Positions 1-10,864 of a stretch of DNA of 64,000 nt are shown here, one piece after another (positions within the stretch are counted from its first letter, which is position 1; every line of letters starts with the position of its first letter). Both the position numbers and the translations under genes were made by a program. The notes beneath the pieces are model-generated. The model was not told where the DNA came from. It ran no database searches and worked only from the letters and a program-made list of their open reading frames with translations. This DNA comes from Talpa occidentalis (Eukaryota > Chordata > Mammalia > Eulipotyphla > Talpidae): assembly GCF_014898055.3 (NCBI RefSeq), contig NW_023601212.1, forward strand, positions 45,372,329 through 45,436,328, written 5' to 3'.

Positions 1-1357
1 TGTTCTGTTTCATAGATAGCTCCATATGTCAGAATCCCTTGCCTTATGTCTTCCTGATAGATTCAGCAAGGGGAAGTACTGGTAGAATATTTGGAAAGCA
101 GAGGAAGAGAGAAGGCAGAATGTTTATTCTCTACTCTCTCTGCTCTTTTGGTATCTCTAGCATTGCGACATCTCTTCCAAGTTTTTGGCTTTCTTCAGCT
201 GGACCCAGCTCTTGGGGTCTGGTCATACAACCTCCTGTCCCTGTAAGCATATGATGGATGCAAACTTATGTTGTTGCTAATATTTGGGTTTCCTCACTAG
301 TTCCCTTTTGACTTCTCAATTTGTCTTTTACCAGTATCAGTTCTCTATATGAAATTCCTTATGTTTGAAATACCTAGTATGTTTCTGAATCTTGGCTGAC
401 AAAGAAGAAGAAATCATTATTTTTGCACTAGAAAAGAAGTGCATTGTCCCTTTTATACTTCCTTTGAGATCCATGTTGTTGTGTAACAGTGGCCAAGAAT
501 GTGAACACTGATCCAAATTAAAATCTTATCTGACTTAACTTGGACAAGTTACTTAAAGGTTGGATACCTTAGTTTCCTTATCTGTAATAACAGTGCTTTT
601 CTCATATGATTGTTATAAGTTAAATAATGTAAATAAAGCACTTATTGTAGTGTCTGGCACATAGTATGAGTGAAGAAACATTAGGTATTAGTATTATTGC
701 TAGAATACTAATCAGTTTCATGGAATTTGACTTTGAAGACTCGCTCTCTTAGGGTAAAACTATAGCCAATACCTTGGGATGGGCTGCCATGTCTCATATT
801 TCTATTTGGTTTCCATGAGAGTGGTCATGCTTATATAAATGGCACCACTCTGGAAATAGATTCAAGGGTGTATATACGACTCAAATTTGATATTCAATTT
901 AACATTTCCATTGGAAATTCCAATTTACAGTCCATTTCAATTCAAATATTTCCAAAGACTTTGTAACTGGATCCAAGATAGAATCAATTAATTTATTTTT
1001 GGGTAGTTGGATCAATAACAATGGTAAGATTTGGACCTATTGTGGCTATATATTTTTTGTCCCATAGAGGAGGAGACAAAAAAAGTCAGTTTGCAAAGAA
1101 AGAGAAGAAAGTAGCATACCCAAGAAGTATTAGAAATTGGGGAAGCTTGATAGTGCTGAGTTCCTTACATCAGTTCATTCCAGAAGCCCAGCTATATTGT
1201 CATCCTTGAGTTTTATCCATATTGTAAACTTATTTTTCCTGCTTAAGTTAATCTGAGTGGGTTTCTCTCCTTTTTGATTCCAAGAATTCTATCCCCCCAT
1301 TTTTTTTAACTTGAGGAAATTATTTCTTTCATTATTGTTATTTTAAAAATAATTTTA
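1..1357. other. Unique non-coding DNA, no gene seen
   Basis: AT-rich sequence with only short chance reading frames, none with a recognisable domain or conserved-looking composition. The one recognisable element is a MIR, listed separately. The stretch ends in T/A-rich sequence where L1-A was inserted. Confidence 0.7.
525..690 (+). repeat. MIR SINE fragment
   Basis: The order of MIR landmarks is visible: ACAAGTTACTTAA, then CTTAGTTTCC, ATCTGTAA, a degenerate T-G-T-T-A-T-A-A-G-TTAA block, and TGTCTGGCACATAGTA. This is the core and 3' half of a mammalian-wide interspersed repeat. Ends are approximate. Confidence 0.75.
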
Positions 1358-2306
1358 GGAGCAACATGGCGGTGAGGAGACGCTGCGATTAAGATCTCCC
1401 ATTAAAAAAAGTTAATAGGGAGGAAAAGCGGCAGGTCCCAGTGAGAACTGGGACACGGAAGATAAACGGGTGACTCCAGCAAACTACCCGAAGAAGAAAG
1501 TGGCCATAAAAGAGGACCAGAAGGGAGGGAAGCGCATAAACCTGCTCCCCTCCCCCGCCCACAGAGGCGGCACTCTCCGACCGGCAGAGAGGAGGAAAAC
1601 AACAAACCAAAAGGGCCAACAAGAACAAACCACGCAGCAAGCGGGACTGTGAGTGGAAAGGAACTATTGCAGCCACCACACCCTGTGAACGGGAGCTGAG
1701 GCGAACCCTGCAGGATTCGCCATGGCGGTGAGCGAACGGCTCCGGGCGCCATTAGAGAAGAACAAAGACCCCGGGAGACGCGCACACAGCCCGGGCTGCC
1801 GGTAAGCTTGCGCGGGAAAGCAGCGCGCTCAGCGCGCTTGAAAAGCAAGTGCAGACCTGGATCGCGGCTGCCCAGGTCCCCCGCGCCTGCGACCTAGGCT
1901 TGCAGGGAGACGACCTAGGCTTGCGGGGAGACGCGCGGAGGTCCTCACTGACGTGAAGGTCTCTCCCTGAGTAAGCAGGAACCAGGCGCCCAGGCATGGG
2001 AGCGGTGCAAAAGGCGCCATTCCCGCGCCACTGAACTGGGCTACAGCCCGCGTCCTGGAACTGAGGGCTTTGAACTGAGACCCGGGGCACGAAAATTCGG
2101 GGCGTGGATTCTCCACGACGGTGGGGCACAAGGCAGACACAGCACCCCAAAGCTGTTGAGGTGTACCCTACCATTCCCGCTCTGTTCCCTGTCCCACGGG
2201 GTGGGAGGCGAAAACAGCCCCCCAAGGACAATAGGAGAGATCTCTGGCGCCACCTAGCGACCAGGAAAAAAAAGTCACTAACACCCCATAGAACAGAAAA
2301 TTTCTT
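1358..2306 (+). promoter_or_regulatory. L1-A 5' UTR, upstream part (internal promoter region)
   Basis: GC- and CpG-rich, aligning by eye to the reverse complement of 16260-17233 (L1-C). AACATGGCGG a few bases from the start resembles a YY1 site, the position where L1 promoters of other mammals carry YY1. The VNTR seen in L1-C (three ~52-bp units) is present here as about one unit (near 1800-1860). L1-B landed downstream of this segment and upstream of ORF1. Confidence 0.7.
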
Positions 2307-2323
2307 AAGACTGCTTGAAAAGG
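2307..2323. repeat. Target-site duplication of L1-B, left copy
   Basis: AAGACTGCTTGAAAAGG; repeated at 4353-4368 with one T missing. AAGACTGCTTGAAA is itself ordinary L1 5' UTR sequence, also seen in L1-C near 15865-15885 in reverse complement, which shows that L1-B landed inside an L1. Confidence 0.85.
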
Positions 2324-2325
2324 AG

Positions 2326-4169
2326 GATGTCCACTCTCACCATTGCTTTTCAATATAATACTGGAAGTCCTAGCCAGGGCAATAAGACAAGAGAAAGACA
2401 TCCAAGGAATCCAAATAGGAAAAGAAGAAGTCAAACTATCACTATTTGCAGACGATATGATATTATACATAGAGAACCCCAAAAACTCCACAGAAAAGCT
2501 AATTCAACTCATCAATCAGTTCAGTAAAGTGGCAGGATACAAAATCAACACGCAAAAGTCAGTAGCCTTCCTATACACAAACAATAAATCTGAAGAAGAA
2601 GAAATCGAAAAGACCATCCCTTTTGTTATTGAAACAAAAAAAATCAAATATTTGGGAATAAATCTAACAAAAGAGGTAAAGGACCTATACAAAGAAAACT
2701 ATAAAACACTGTTAAAGAAATAGAAGAAGACACAAAGAAATGGAGAGACATCCCCTGCTCATGGATTGGAAGAATAAACATTATTAAAATGGCCATCCTT
2801 CAAAAGCAATATACAGATTCAATGCTATTCCAATCAAAATTTCAATGTCATTCTTCAAAGAAATAGAAAAATTATTGATGAAATTCATATGGAATCACAA
2901 AAAACCCCGAATAGCCAAAGCTCTCCTGAAAAAAAAAGAAGGGAATGGAGGCATCAGACTCCCAGACTTCAAACTATACTACAAAGCCATAATCATCAAA
3001 ACTGCATGGTATTGGAACAAGAACAGACATACAGACCAATGAACGATAGAAAATCCAGAAATAAACCACAGATTTATGGTCAACTAATCTTTGACAAAGG
3101 AGCAAAGACTATGCATTGGAGCAAAGAAAGTTTGTTCAATAAATGGTGCTGGGAAAACTGGGTCGCTACATGCAAAAGAATGAAGCTTGACCACCACCTC
3201 ACACCATACACAAAAATCAACTCAAAATGGATTAAAGAACTAGACATAAGACCTGAAACCATAAAATATATAGAAGGAAATATAGGCGAAACACTACGTG
3301 ATTTGCACATCAAAGACATCTTTACAGACACATCACCCAAAGCAGTGATAGTGAAGGCAAAGATAAACAGCTGGGACTATATCAAATTAAAGAGCTTTTG
3401 CACAGCAAAAGAGACAATAACAAAAACAAAGAGAAACCCCACCAACTGGGAGAACATTTTTGCACCCAACACTAATGATAAAGGACTGATCACAAAAATC
3501 TGCAAAGAGCTGATGAGACTCAACAACAACAAAGAAAATAATCCAGTCAAAAAATGGGCAGAAGAGCTTAAAAGAAACTTCTCTGAAGAGGAAATGCAAA
3601 TGGCCAACAGGCATATGAAAAAATGTTCAACATCACTTGTCATCAGGGAAATGCAAATCAAAACTACCATGAGATACCATCTTACACCAGTGAGAATGGC
3701 ACATATTAAAAAAACTAGCAACAACAAATGTTGGAGAGGGTGTGGAGAAAAAGGAACTCTTCTGCACTGTTGGTGGGAGTGCAAACTGGTCCAACCACTG
3801 TGGAAAGCTGTGTGGAGATTTCTGGACCTACTAAACATAGAGCTTCCATATGACCCAGCAATTCCACTCCTAGGTATTTACCCAAAGGACACAGAAACAT
3901 CAATTCCAAAGAACACCTGCACCCCTATGTTTATAGCAGCACTGTTTACAATAGCTAAGCTTTGGAAACAACCCAAATGCCCAAAAATAGATGACTGGAT
4001 CAAGAAGATGTGGTACATATATACCATGGAATATTACTCAGCATTCAAAAAAGATAAACACATGCAATTTGCTGCAACATGGATGGCGCTGGAAGGGATC
4101 ATGCTCAGCGAAATAAGCCAAAAAGAAAAAGAAAAATACCGGATGGTCTCACTCATAGCAGGAATCTAG
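2326..4169 (+). pseudogene. L1-B ORF2 C-terminal fragment (RT to C-terminal domain), frameshifted
   Basis: Begins within the reverse-transcriptase domain. The first open piece (2343-2720) contains the FADDM polymerase motif, with the two catalytic aspartates, and ends after a lost A near 2713. Another small deletion lies near 2801. From about 3060 the frame is open to the natural stop after the Cys-rich C-terminal region ([18 protein letters not shown]), ending SLIAGI at 4169. There is no endonuclease domain and no start codon, so this is a dead copy. Confidence 0.88.
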
Positions 4170-4254
4170 AAAACTTAAATAATGGACCAGGAAAATGAAA
4201 ACTATAAGAAGTGAAAATCAAAATCAACAAAAACTATGAACCAGAGACACTTTT

Positions 4255-4305
4255 AGGGGGGCGGGGGCGGGAGGGGAGGGATTGGGGTCAGAATGGGGGG
4301 CGGCA
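4255..4305 (+). other. G-rich 3' UTR tract of L1-B (G-quadruplex potential)
   Basis: Several runs of four or more G separated by short spacers precede AATAAAATTTAT and the A-tail. A G-rich polypurine tract in the 3' UTR is a known conserved feature of mammalian L1s. The same tract occurs in L1-F (59810-59860) and as C-runs in L1-C and L1-D. Confidence 0.6.
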
Positions 4306-4352
4306 ATTGTAGGGGAATATAACAATAAAATTTATAAAAAAAAAAAAAAAAA

Positions 4353-4368
4353 AAGACTGCTGAAAAGG
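4353..4368. repeat. Target-site duplication of L1-B, right copy
   Basis: AAGACTGCTGAAAAGG directly after the A-tail; matches 2307-2323 apart from one T. Confidence 0.85.
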
Positions 4369-4608
4369 GCAGAAGGCTTCTGGAGGACCCAGTGGCCAGC
4401 CGGGAAGTTATTCCACGCCAGGCCCCTTCCGACCAGCAGTCTGAGCCCACAGAGGAGCAGGCACCCACGTCCGGGGCAGACGGGTGCGCAGTAGAGTGTG
4501 CTGAACCGGAGGGCGCAGGGACTGCATCCCGCTTCGCCATTTGAGAACAGGGACATTTCTTCAGTAAAAACTGCCTAAACCAGCAGAAAAGCTCCCCAGA
4601 AAGACAGA

Positions 4609-5640
4609 ATGGCTCCTGGAAGAGCCAGAGGGGAGCGGAGAAGTTCACCCAGATGTCAGTCAGTCGAGCAACACAGTGTCCCAACGCATACGACAAAATA
4701 GAAAACAGACAGTAGGGAGTAGAAGAACCACACGCAACCTAACAACTCCTCAGGAAAGAAGCACACCACAAAAAGAAAAACCACTCCCAGATTGCAACGA
4801 CAGCAACTTGGAAGAACTTCTGAGCCTTCCAGAAAAGGAATTTAAAATTGCCATGATTAAAAAAGTGATAGATCAGAAGAAGGAAATTGAGTCCCTAAAG
4901 AGGGAAGTAAAAGAAATGCAGGAGATCAAAGAATTAATGGAGGAACTAAAGAACTCCGGGAAAAGCAAGGAAAGCAGAATAGATGAAATGAAAGAACGAA
5001 TAAGTTCTCTTGAAGACACAGAAATAAAAAGAACCAAAACAGAAAAGGAAAGAGAAGTACGAAGGAAAAGAATGAAGAAAGACTTCGGGAACTATTGACT
5101 CCATGAGGAAAGGAAATATAAGAGTTATAGGAATTCCAGAAGGAGAGGAGAGAGACGTAGGAACAAGAGAAATATTCCAGGAGATAATTGAGAGAACTTC
5201 CAAATGCGAAGAAGGAGCTGAAAATTGATATACAAGAAGCAAGAAGAACACCAAACTTCCACGACGAAAGGAAAAACAGCAAGACACATAATAGTAAAAG
5301 CTCCCAAGAATCCAGGACAAGGAAAAAATAATGAAGCTGACAAGAGGGAAGAAACAGATAACATTCAAAGGAAACCAATCAGCTGACATCAGACTTCTCT
5401 GAAAAACACTACAGGCAAGGAGAGAGTGGAGGGACATAGTAACAGACTCCAAGAAAACAGATGCCAACCAAGAGTACTCTATCCCGCAAAGCTCTCTTTC
5501 CTCCATGAAGAAAGAATATGGACCTTCCCAGACAAAGAGAAACTCCGGAATTTCATTACGAATAAACCCCCCACTCCAAAAAATACTACAAGGAATCTTA
5601 AAGCCAGAACCTCAGAGGGACGAATAACAACGAAAGAAGA
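4609..5640 (+). pseudogene. L1-A ORF1 (RNA-binding protein ORF1p), frameshifted
   Basis: Start chosen at ATGGCTCCTGGA, the same start as ORF1 of L1-C. A lost base near 4650 puts the start out of frame. The body is then open at 4676-5095 with a coiled coil of repeated IESLKRE/VKEMQEIKELMEEL heptads, and breaks again near 5085. The C-terminal domain continues in other frames: an RNA-recognition-like GNIRVIGIPEGE region near 5120 in L1-C numbering, and YPAKLSF with FPDKEKLRNF at 5480-5560. The coiled coil is shorter than in L1-C, with one heptad block instead of two. Confidence 0.82.
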
Positions 5641-5695
5641 CCAAAAAAAAAAAAGTTATTAAAAGAATAATAAAATCAAAGGAAAGACAAACATA

Positions 5696-7768
5696 ATGGC
5701 AAATACAGATGCTAACATATCAATATTAACTCTATAATGTAAATGGACTAAACTTTTCAATAAAAAGACACAGAGTTGAAGCCTGGATTAAGAAACAAAA
5801 CCCACCTTTTGCTGTCTCCAGGAACACATTTAGCTACAAAAGATAAAAATAGGCTCAAAGTCAAAGGATGGAAAACAATCCTAACAAGCAAATGGGCCAA
5901 AAAAAGAAAGCAGGAACTGCTATTACTTATATCAGACAAAACAGACTTCAAACTCAAAAAAATAAAAAGAGAACCCCAATGGTCACTACATTATGATTAA
6001 GGGGACAATACTTCAAGAAGAAATAACACTCATTAACATATACTCACCAACGAACGAGCACCAAATATATCAGACAACTGTTGTCCTCTCTGAAACAGAC
6101 ATCAGAGAAAAAACACATACGTAGTGGGAGACTTCAACACACCACTAAACAATGGATAGATCAACAAGACAAAAATAAGTAAAGAAACTAAAGCTCTAAA
6201 TAAGGACCTAGAGCATTTGGGCTTAACAGACATCTATAGAACACTAAACCCAAAAAAAAACGGAGTACACATTTTTCTCAAGCGCACACGGATCATTCTC
6301 CAGATCGATCACATACTGGGGCACAAGACAAACATCAACAGTACACCAAGATTGAAATCATACCAACCATCTTTTCTGACCACGAAGGCATCAAACTAGA
6401 AATAAATCATAAAAAGAAGGCAAGGAACTATCCTACCTCATGGAGATTAAAAGCCACACTTACTGGAAACCACTGAACTAACGAGAGATCAAAGAAGAAA
6501 TTAAAAAATTCTTTGAATTGAACGACAAGGAGGACACCAATATCCTAAATGTATGGGATGCAGCAAAAGCAGTAATAAGAGGAAAATATATAGCAGTAGA
6601 AGCTCCATCAAAACAAGAAAGAACTCCAAGAAACAACCTAATCTCGAAGCTCAAGGATCTAGAAAAGAACAACAAAAAACCCCAAAAACAGTAGAAGAAA
6701 GAAATAATAAAACCAAAGCAGAAATAAATGAATTGAACTAAAAAAAACAATCCAAAAGATCAATGAAACCAAGAGCTGGTTCTTTTTGAAAAAATCAATA
6801 AAATAGACAAACCCCTAGCCAGGCTCACAAAGAAAAAAGGAGAAAGCACAAATACACAGGATCATCAATGAAAGAGGAGAAATACAACGGACACAGCAGA
6901 AATCAAAAGAATAATCAGTAACTACTATGAACAGTTATATGGAACAAGTTCAACAATCTAGAGGAGATGGACAAATTTCTACAACTCTACAATCACCCAA
7001 AGCTAGATAAAGAAGAAATAGAACACCTAAACAGACCAATTACAAGCAGCGAAATTGAAATGGTAATCAAAACCTCCCAAAAACAAAAAGCCCAGGACCT
7101 GATGGATTTACAAATGAATTCTACCAAACATTCAGAGACGAATTAGTGCCTATCCTTCACAAACTCTTCCAAAAAATTGAGAAGGAAGGGACAATACCCA
7201 AACACGTTCTATGAAGCCAATATACATAATACCAAAGCCGAATAAGGACAACACAAAAAAGGAAAACTATAGGCCAATCTCCCTAATGAACACTGATGCA
7301 AAAATCCTCAATAAATTTTAGCTATCAGAATCAACAATGTATCCATAAGATAATTCACCACGACCAGTTGGATTCATTCCAGGGGCACAGGATGTTTAAC
7401 ATCTGAAATCAATCAATGTATCCAACACATCAACAAAAGAAATTATAAACCTTATGATAATATCAATAGATGCTGAGAAAGCTTTCGACAAGTGCAACAC
7501 CCATTCATGATAAAAGCCCTTGAAATTCTTGGGATACAAGGAACATACCTCAACATCATAAAGGCCATCTATGAGAAGCCAACAGCCAGATCATTCTCAA
7601 TGGTGAAAAGCTGAAGCAATTCCATTAAGATCTGGAACAGACAAGGATGTCCACTCTCACCACTGCTTTTCAATATAATACTGGAAGTCCTAGCCAGAGC
7701 AATAAGACAAGAGAAAGACATCAAGGAATCCAAATAGGAAAAGAAGAAGTCAAACTATCACTATTTGC
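5696..7768 (+). pseudogene. L1-A ORF2 (endonuclease and start of RT), heavily frameshifted, cut by gap
   Basis: ATG at 5696 aligns with the ORF2 start of L1-C. Endonuclease pieces are visible in shifting frames: the [13 protein letters not shown] region near 5815-5850 and a DHILGHK equivalent near 6305-6335. RT pieces follow near 7080-7640 (SPGPDGF and GCPLSPLL equivalents). No open stretch exceeds about 90 codons because small insertions and deletions occur every 50-150 bases. The gap follows directly, so sequencing error is likely to explain many of them. Confidence 0.8.
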
Positions 7769-7868
7769 NNNNNNNNNNNNNNNNNNNNNNNNNNNNNNNN
7801 NNNNNNNNNNNNNNNNNNNNNNNNNNNNNNNNNNNNNNNNNNNNNNNNNNNNNNNNNNNNNNNNNNNN
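7769..7868. other. Assembly gap, exactly 100 N
   Basis: A run of exactly 100 N, the usual placeholder for a scaffold gap of unknown size. It falls inside L1-A ORF2, so a repeat probably caused the break. Confidence 0.98.
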
Positions 7869-8684
7869 ATGACTTCAGTGTATATTCTTTCTTCCTAATT
7901 TAAAAAAATTGGTGGTTTTAGTCTAAAATTGTGATAGTAAATGAAATAGCATATGAAATGGGGCCTATTAGCAAAAGAAGGTGGATTTGGAATTAATATG
8001 TGAGTTTTTTCTCTTTAACTGAAAAAAGTTCAGGTTGATTTTACAATTCTTGACGTCAGCATCATCATCTTTCATGCTACTGTGGGGAAAATTGAGACCT
8101 AGCTAGATCCTGAAAAAAACCTACTTTTTCTGACTTCATGAAGGTTGAGTATGTAGAGTTTTCAGCATTGCAATTTTGGGGCACTCCCCTCCCCACCCCA
8201 AGTCCTTCCTGCCTTCCCTTCCCTCCCACCTGTGTATGATTTGAAAATGACCCCTTTACCTTTACATGTCTCAAGTTTGTACGTGAAGAACTTGAACCCA
8301 GATGTAGAAGTGAATCCAGGGTTGCAGGCACAGTGGGTGAGATTGACACAGAAAGCCTCTTGGGGACACTTACGGCAGTTGGCTGCAGGGAGAAGAGAGG
8401 CAGGACGAGAGTCACCAGGGTAAAAAACTCTTCTGTTACCAATTGACTTTGCCTCTGAGCAGGACCTGTCAAGGCTGGGGATACCAGTTGCTTTTTGTGA
8501 ACTTTCAATACATTAAAGATACTAAACCCAAGTTGCAGAAAAAAGTGGGGTTCCTGTGCATGATAAAGGATGGGTTGGTGTTAAATAAATTAATTTTAAC
8601 CTAAAATTTCAGTGTGATCTAATGGTGCTATCTTCAAGACAACTGCAGACTTTATAAAAGGGAACACGCTGGTGAAGACCTTGG
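7869..8684. other. Unique non-coding DNA, no gene seen
   Basis: No recognisable repeat or gene. Short open frames (for example 8077-8508 minus) show no known domain. The missing 3' end of L1-A does not appear after the gap, so sequence is lost in the gap. Confidence 0.6.
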
Positions 8685-8932
8685 GCCCTGCCTCCTTGGT
8701 GGCATAGGGGTTAAGTATCAATGCTATCACTTCTGTGGCCTGAGTGGAGCTAACCCACATGGCGCAGCAGACCCCTCCTGTCTTGCCCACTGCTCCCCTC
8801 AGCTGTGTATTTCAGTGGATCTGCCTGTTCTGCTTCCTTCTCTGCCTGGTGAATCCTCTTACCTGCCATACCTCTAGACTACACCCCAGTTCTTGTATGC
8901 ATAAATAAACAAATAAAACTTTAAAGAAAAAC
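8685..8932 (+). mobile_element. SINE-1: tRNA-derived SINE
   Basis: Head resembles GCCTCCTTGGTGGCATAGGGGTTAAG, then the family body (GCAGACCCCTCCTGTC, CTGCTCCCCTCAGC, CTGGTGAATCCTCTTACC) and the AATAAACAAATAAAACTTT tail. A short TSD, GACCTTGG, flanks it (8677-8684 and 8933-8940). It is more diverged than the SINEs at 37-47 kb. Confidence 0.85.
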
Positions 8933-9070
8933 GACCTTGGACTTTGGATTCCAGTCCAGCCTCCTCACTTACTAGCTGTGTGCTTTGCACGGGTGAGTAA
9001 GTTAACTAATACATATCAAGGGCTTTGACAGTGTTTGGCATGTAATAAGCGTCAGCTTTGATTATAAAAA
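8933..9070 (+). repeat. MIR SINE fragment
   Basis: MIR landmarks: GGACTTTGGATTCCAGTCC, CTTACTAGCTGTGTG, then a shortened middle and GTGTTTGGCATGTAATAAGCG. SINE-1 inserted at its 5' edge. Confidence 0.65.
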
Positions 9071-9529
9071 TTTGAATTTGTAGGGATCCCAGGAAGTATA
9101 TGCTGATAATGGTATAGGTTAATTTTGTAATTCTATGTATAACTTAATTTAGACAGAGATGATACACTAAAAGTCTTAATTTGAGGTCCTTTGGGGATAA
9201 ATGGAGATAATGAGACTGAGAGAATATCTCAAGCTTTGGATCTAGTGGGGAGGAATGGGGACATTTCAGGGCCCCTGCTGGGTGGATGCTGGGGAACTTG
9301 ATGGGGGAGTACTGCTTAGTCTGGTTACTTAGAATGTGCCCCAGCAACTGGTTACACATGCACAGTCTCGGGCCATATGCTAGACCTGCTGAATCAGAAA
9401 CTAGTGAGAACTCCAAGGGATTCAAGTTAATTAGAAATGATCTTGTTCATCTTTTGTTGACTGCTAATGATCAGTGTAAAATGATTACCACCATGAATAA
9501 ACCATAATTATGAGTGAGTTACCATCATG
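9071..9529. other. Unique non-coding DNA
   Basis: No gene, repeat or RNA recognised. Confidence 0.55.
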
Positions 9530-9690
9530 GATCCATTTGACAGATGAGGGAATTGAGGCAAAGAGAGGTTAAGAAATTTGTACAAAGAAACACAGTTAGT
9601 AAATAGGGAAGCCTAACTGGAATCCAAGGTCTAAGATCTAAACCCACTCATTCGCCTTTTGTAAATTCTGTCTTTTCCCCCTAGCATGTT
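9530..9690 (-). repeat. MIR SINE fragment
   Basis: ACAGATGAGGGAATTGAGGC followed by AGAGAGGTTAAGAAATTTG and ACACAGTTAGTAAATAGGG is the reverse complement of the MIR core. Confidence 0.8.
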
Positions 9691-10090
9691 AAATTCATGA
9701 GATTTTATTTGTTTTATTAACTGTTCTACCTCCACAGTGCACTGATCATGGTTACTAAAAACAAACAGACAAATAAAAATGAAATAAAAAGATGTCTAAA
9801 TTTGATGGAATGATCAATTAAAAATTTATGGAAGCAAGCCAAATTCTGTTCCCCAAACCATTCCCATTTCTCCAGTCTGTTGGAAGATGTGGGTGGCCCC
9901 AGGTGCATCCTTGGTTCATGTCCTAATGGTCTCTGGAAGAGCCAGTCTTTGAGCACGTACCTTGGGAATTCTGAGCCATGACTTTTGACAAACTCAGCAG
10001 ACAGCAGAGTCCTGGAACAGGGAAGGAAAAGGGAAAGACAAGAAATAATTAAGGAAAGATCCTAGGAGATATCCCAAGGGCTGTATATCA
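9691..10090. other. Unique non-coding DNA
   Basis: Nothing recognised. Confidence 0.5.
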
Positions 10091-10400
10091 GCTGTCTATG
10101 ACTGTGCAAGAAACTGGCACAAAATGCAGTGTCTTAAAACAACAACATCCATTTGATCATTTCTCATGGTTTCTGTGATTTGGGAACCTAGGAGGTGCTG
10201 GTTTTTCTCCCTGGCTGTAGTACATGGCTGGGGCTGGTATGGCTGGGACATGGATGGCGTTGCTGTCCCCTCATGTGTCTCAGGATCTGGGGTCTTTGGA
10301 CTTTCTCCCAACGTGGTGACCAGGGTCAGGTTGTTCCCTGGCGTTTCAGAGGTCTAACCGTGAGTGTTCCAGATTGTGAGAATGCATATCTCCTTTTGTG
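10091..10400 (-). repeat. Possible old LTR (MaLR/ERVL-like) remnant
   Basis: CTGTGCAAGAAACTGGC, GTCTTAAAACAACAACATCC and TCTCATGGTTTCTGTGATTTGGG resemble the reverse complement of an old mammalian LTR (the 'aaaacaaca...tttattatctcacagtttctg' pattern). Assigned from memory of the pattern only. Confidence 0.35.
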
Positions 10401-10665
10401 ATTCAGCCGTGGAAGGTATAAGGTGCCACTTCTATAATATCCTTTTGATTACAAGCCCATACATATTTAAGTAGAGAAAAATCACTGTCCCCCATCCCCC
10501 ATTTTTTTTTGGAGGAGGAAGAACCATTTTTATTTCTATCTGAATCTTGACAATAATATATGAGACCATCTGGTGAGATTTTAGAGAAAATACATCATCT
10601 CTGTGGATATCTGTATCTGATTTTGAGAACAAAGATACATTTTAAAATACCACCAGCTTTTACTT

Positions 10666-10682
10666 TAAAATGTGTTTTTCTT
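10666..10682. repeat. L1-C target-site duplication, left copy
   Basis: TAAAATGTGTTTTTCTT, a perfect 17-bp match to 17234-17250 on the far side of L1-C. Confidence 0.95.
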
Positions 10683-10727
10683 TTTTTTTTAATAATAAAT
10701 TTTATTTTTATATTCCCCATACAATTG

Positions 10728-10782
10728 CAGCCCCCCCATTCTGACCCCAATCCCTCCCCTCCCACCCCGCCCCCCTAAAAGT
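10728..10782 (-). other. G-rich 3' UTR tract of L1-C
   Basis: C-runs on the plus strand (CCCCCCCATTCTGACCCC, CCCCGCCCCCC) are the complement of the G-rich tract before the L1 poly(A). Short loops give G-quadruplex potential on the element strand. Confidence 0.55.
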
Positions 10783-10864
10783 GTCTCTGGTTCGTAGTTT
10801 TTTGTTGATTTTGATTTTCACTTTCTTATAGTTATTCGTTTTCCTGGTCCCTTATTTAAGTTTT

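Larger units (their letters stand above)
2324..4352 (+). mobile_element. L1-B: 5'-truncated L1 nested inside L1-A
   Basis: Starts abruptly in the ORF2 reverse-transcriptase region (GGATGTCCACTCTCACC) and runs through the ORF2 stop, the G-rich 3' UTR (about 4253-4320), AATAAAATTTAT and an A-tail at about 4333-4352. It is flanked by a 16-17-bp TSD. By eye it is nearly identical to 57868-59880 (L1-F), so it is a young insertion. 5' truncation is the usual outcome of target-primed reverse transcription. Confidence 0.92.
1358..7768 (+). mobile_element. L1-A: L1 with 5' UTR, ORF1 and part of ORF2, interrupted by L1-B
   Basis: The element begins at GGAGCAACATGGCGG, which matches the 5' end of full-length L1-C lower in the window. 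The 5' UTR runs to 2306, is interrupted by L1-B with its target-site duplication, resumes at 4369 and leads into ORF1 (ATG at 4609) and ORF2 (ATG at 5696). The element is cut at 7768 by an N gap inside the reverse-transcriptase region, so the 3' end and TSD are missing. Many single-base indels relative to the other L1 copies break both frames. They become dense from about 5100 to the gap and are probably partly assembly error. Confidence 0.9.

Noticed and set aside
1402..2253. Minus-strand frames of 96-159 codons in the L1-A leader, considered as an antisense ORF0-like gene
   Set aside because: CpG-rich leader sequence gives long chance frames on both strands, and the frames are not kept in L1-C; no start context or product recognised.
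8230..8510. Possible exon
   Set aside because: Frames on both strands of similar length, no splice pattern or recognisable domain.
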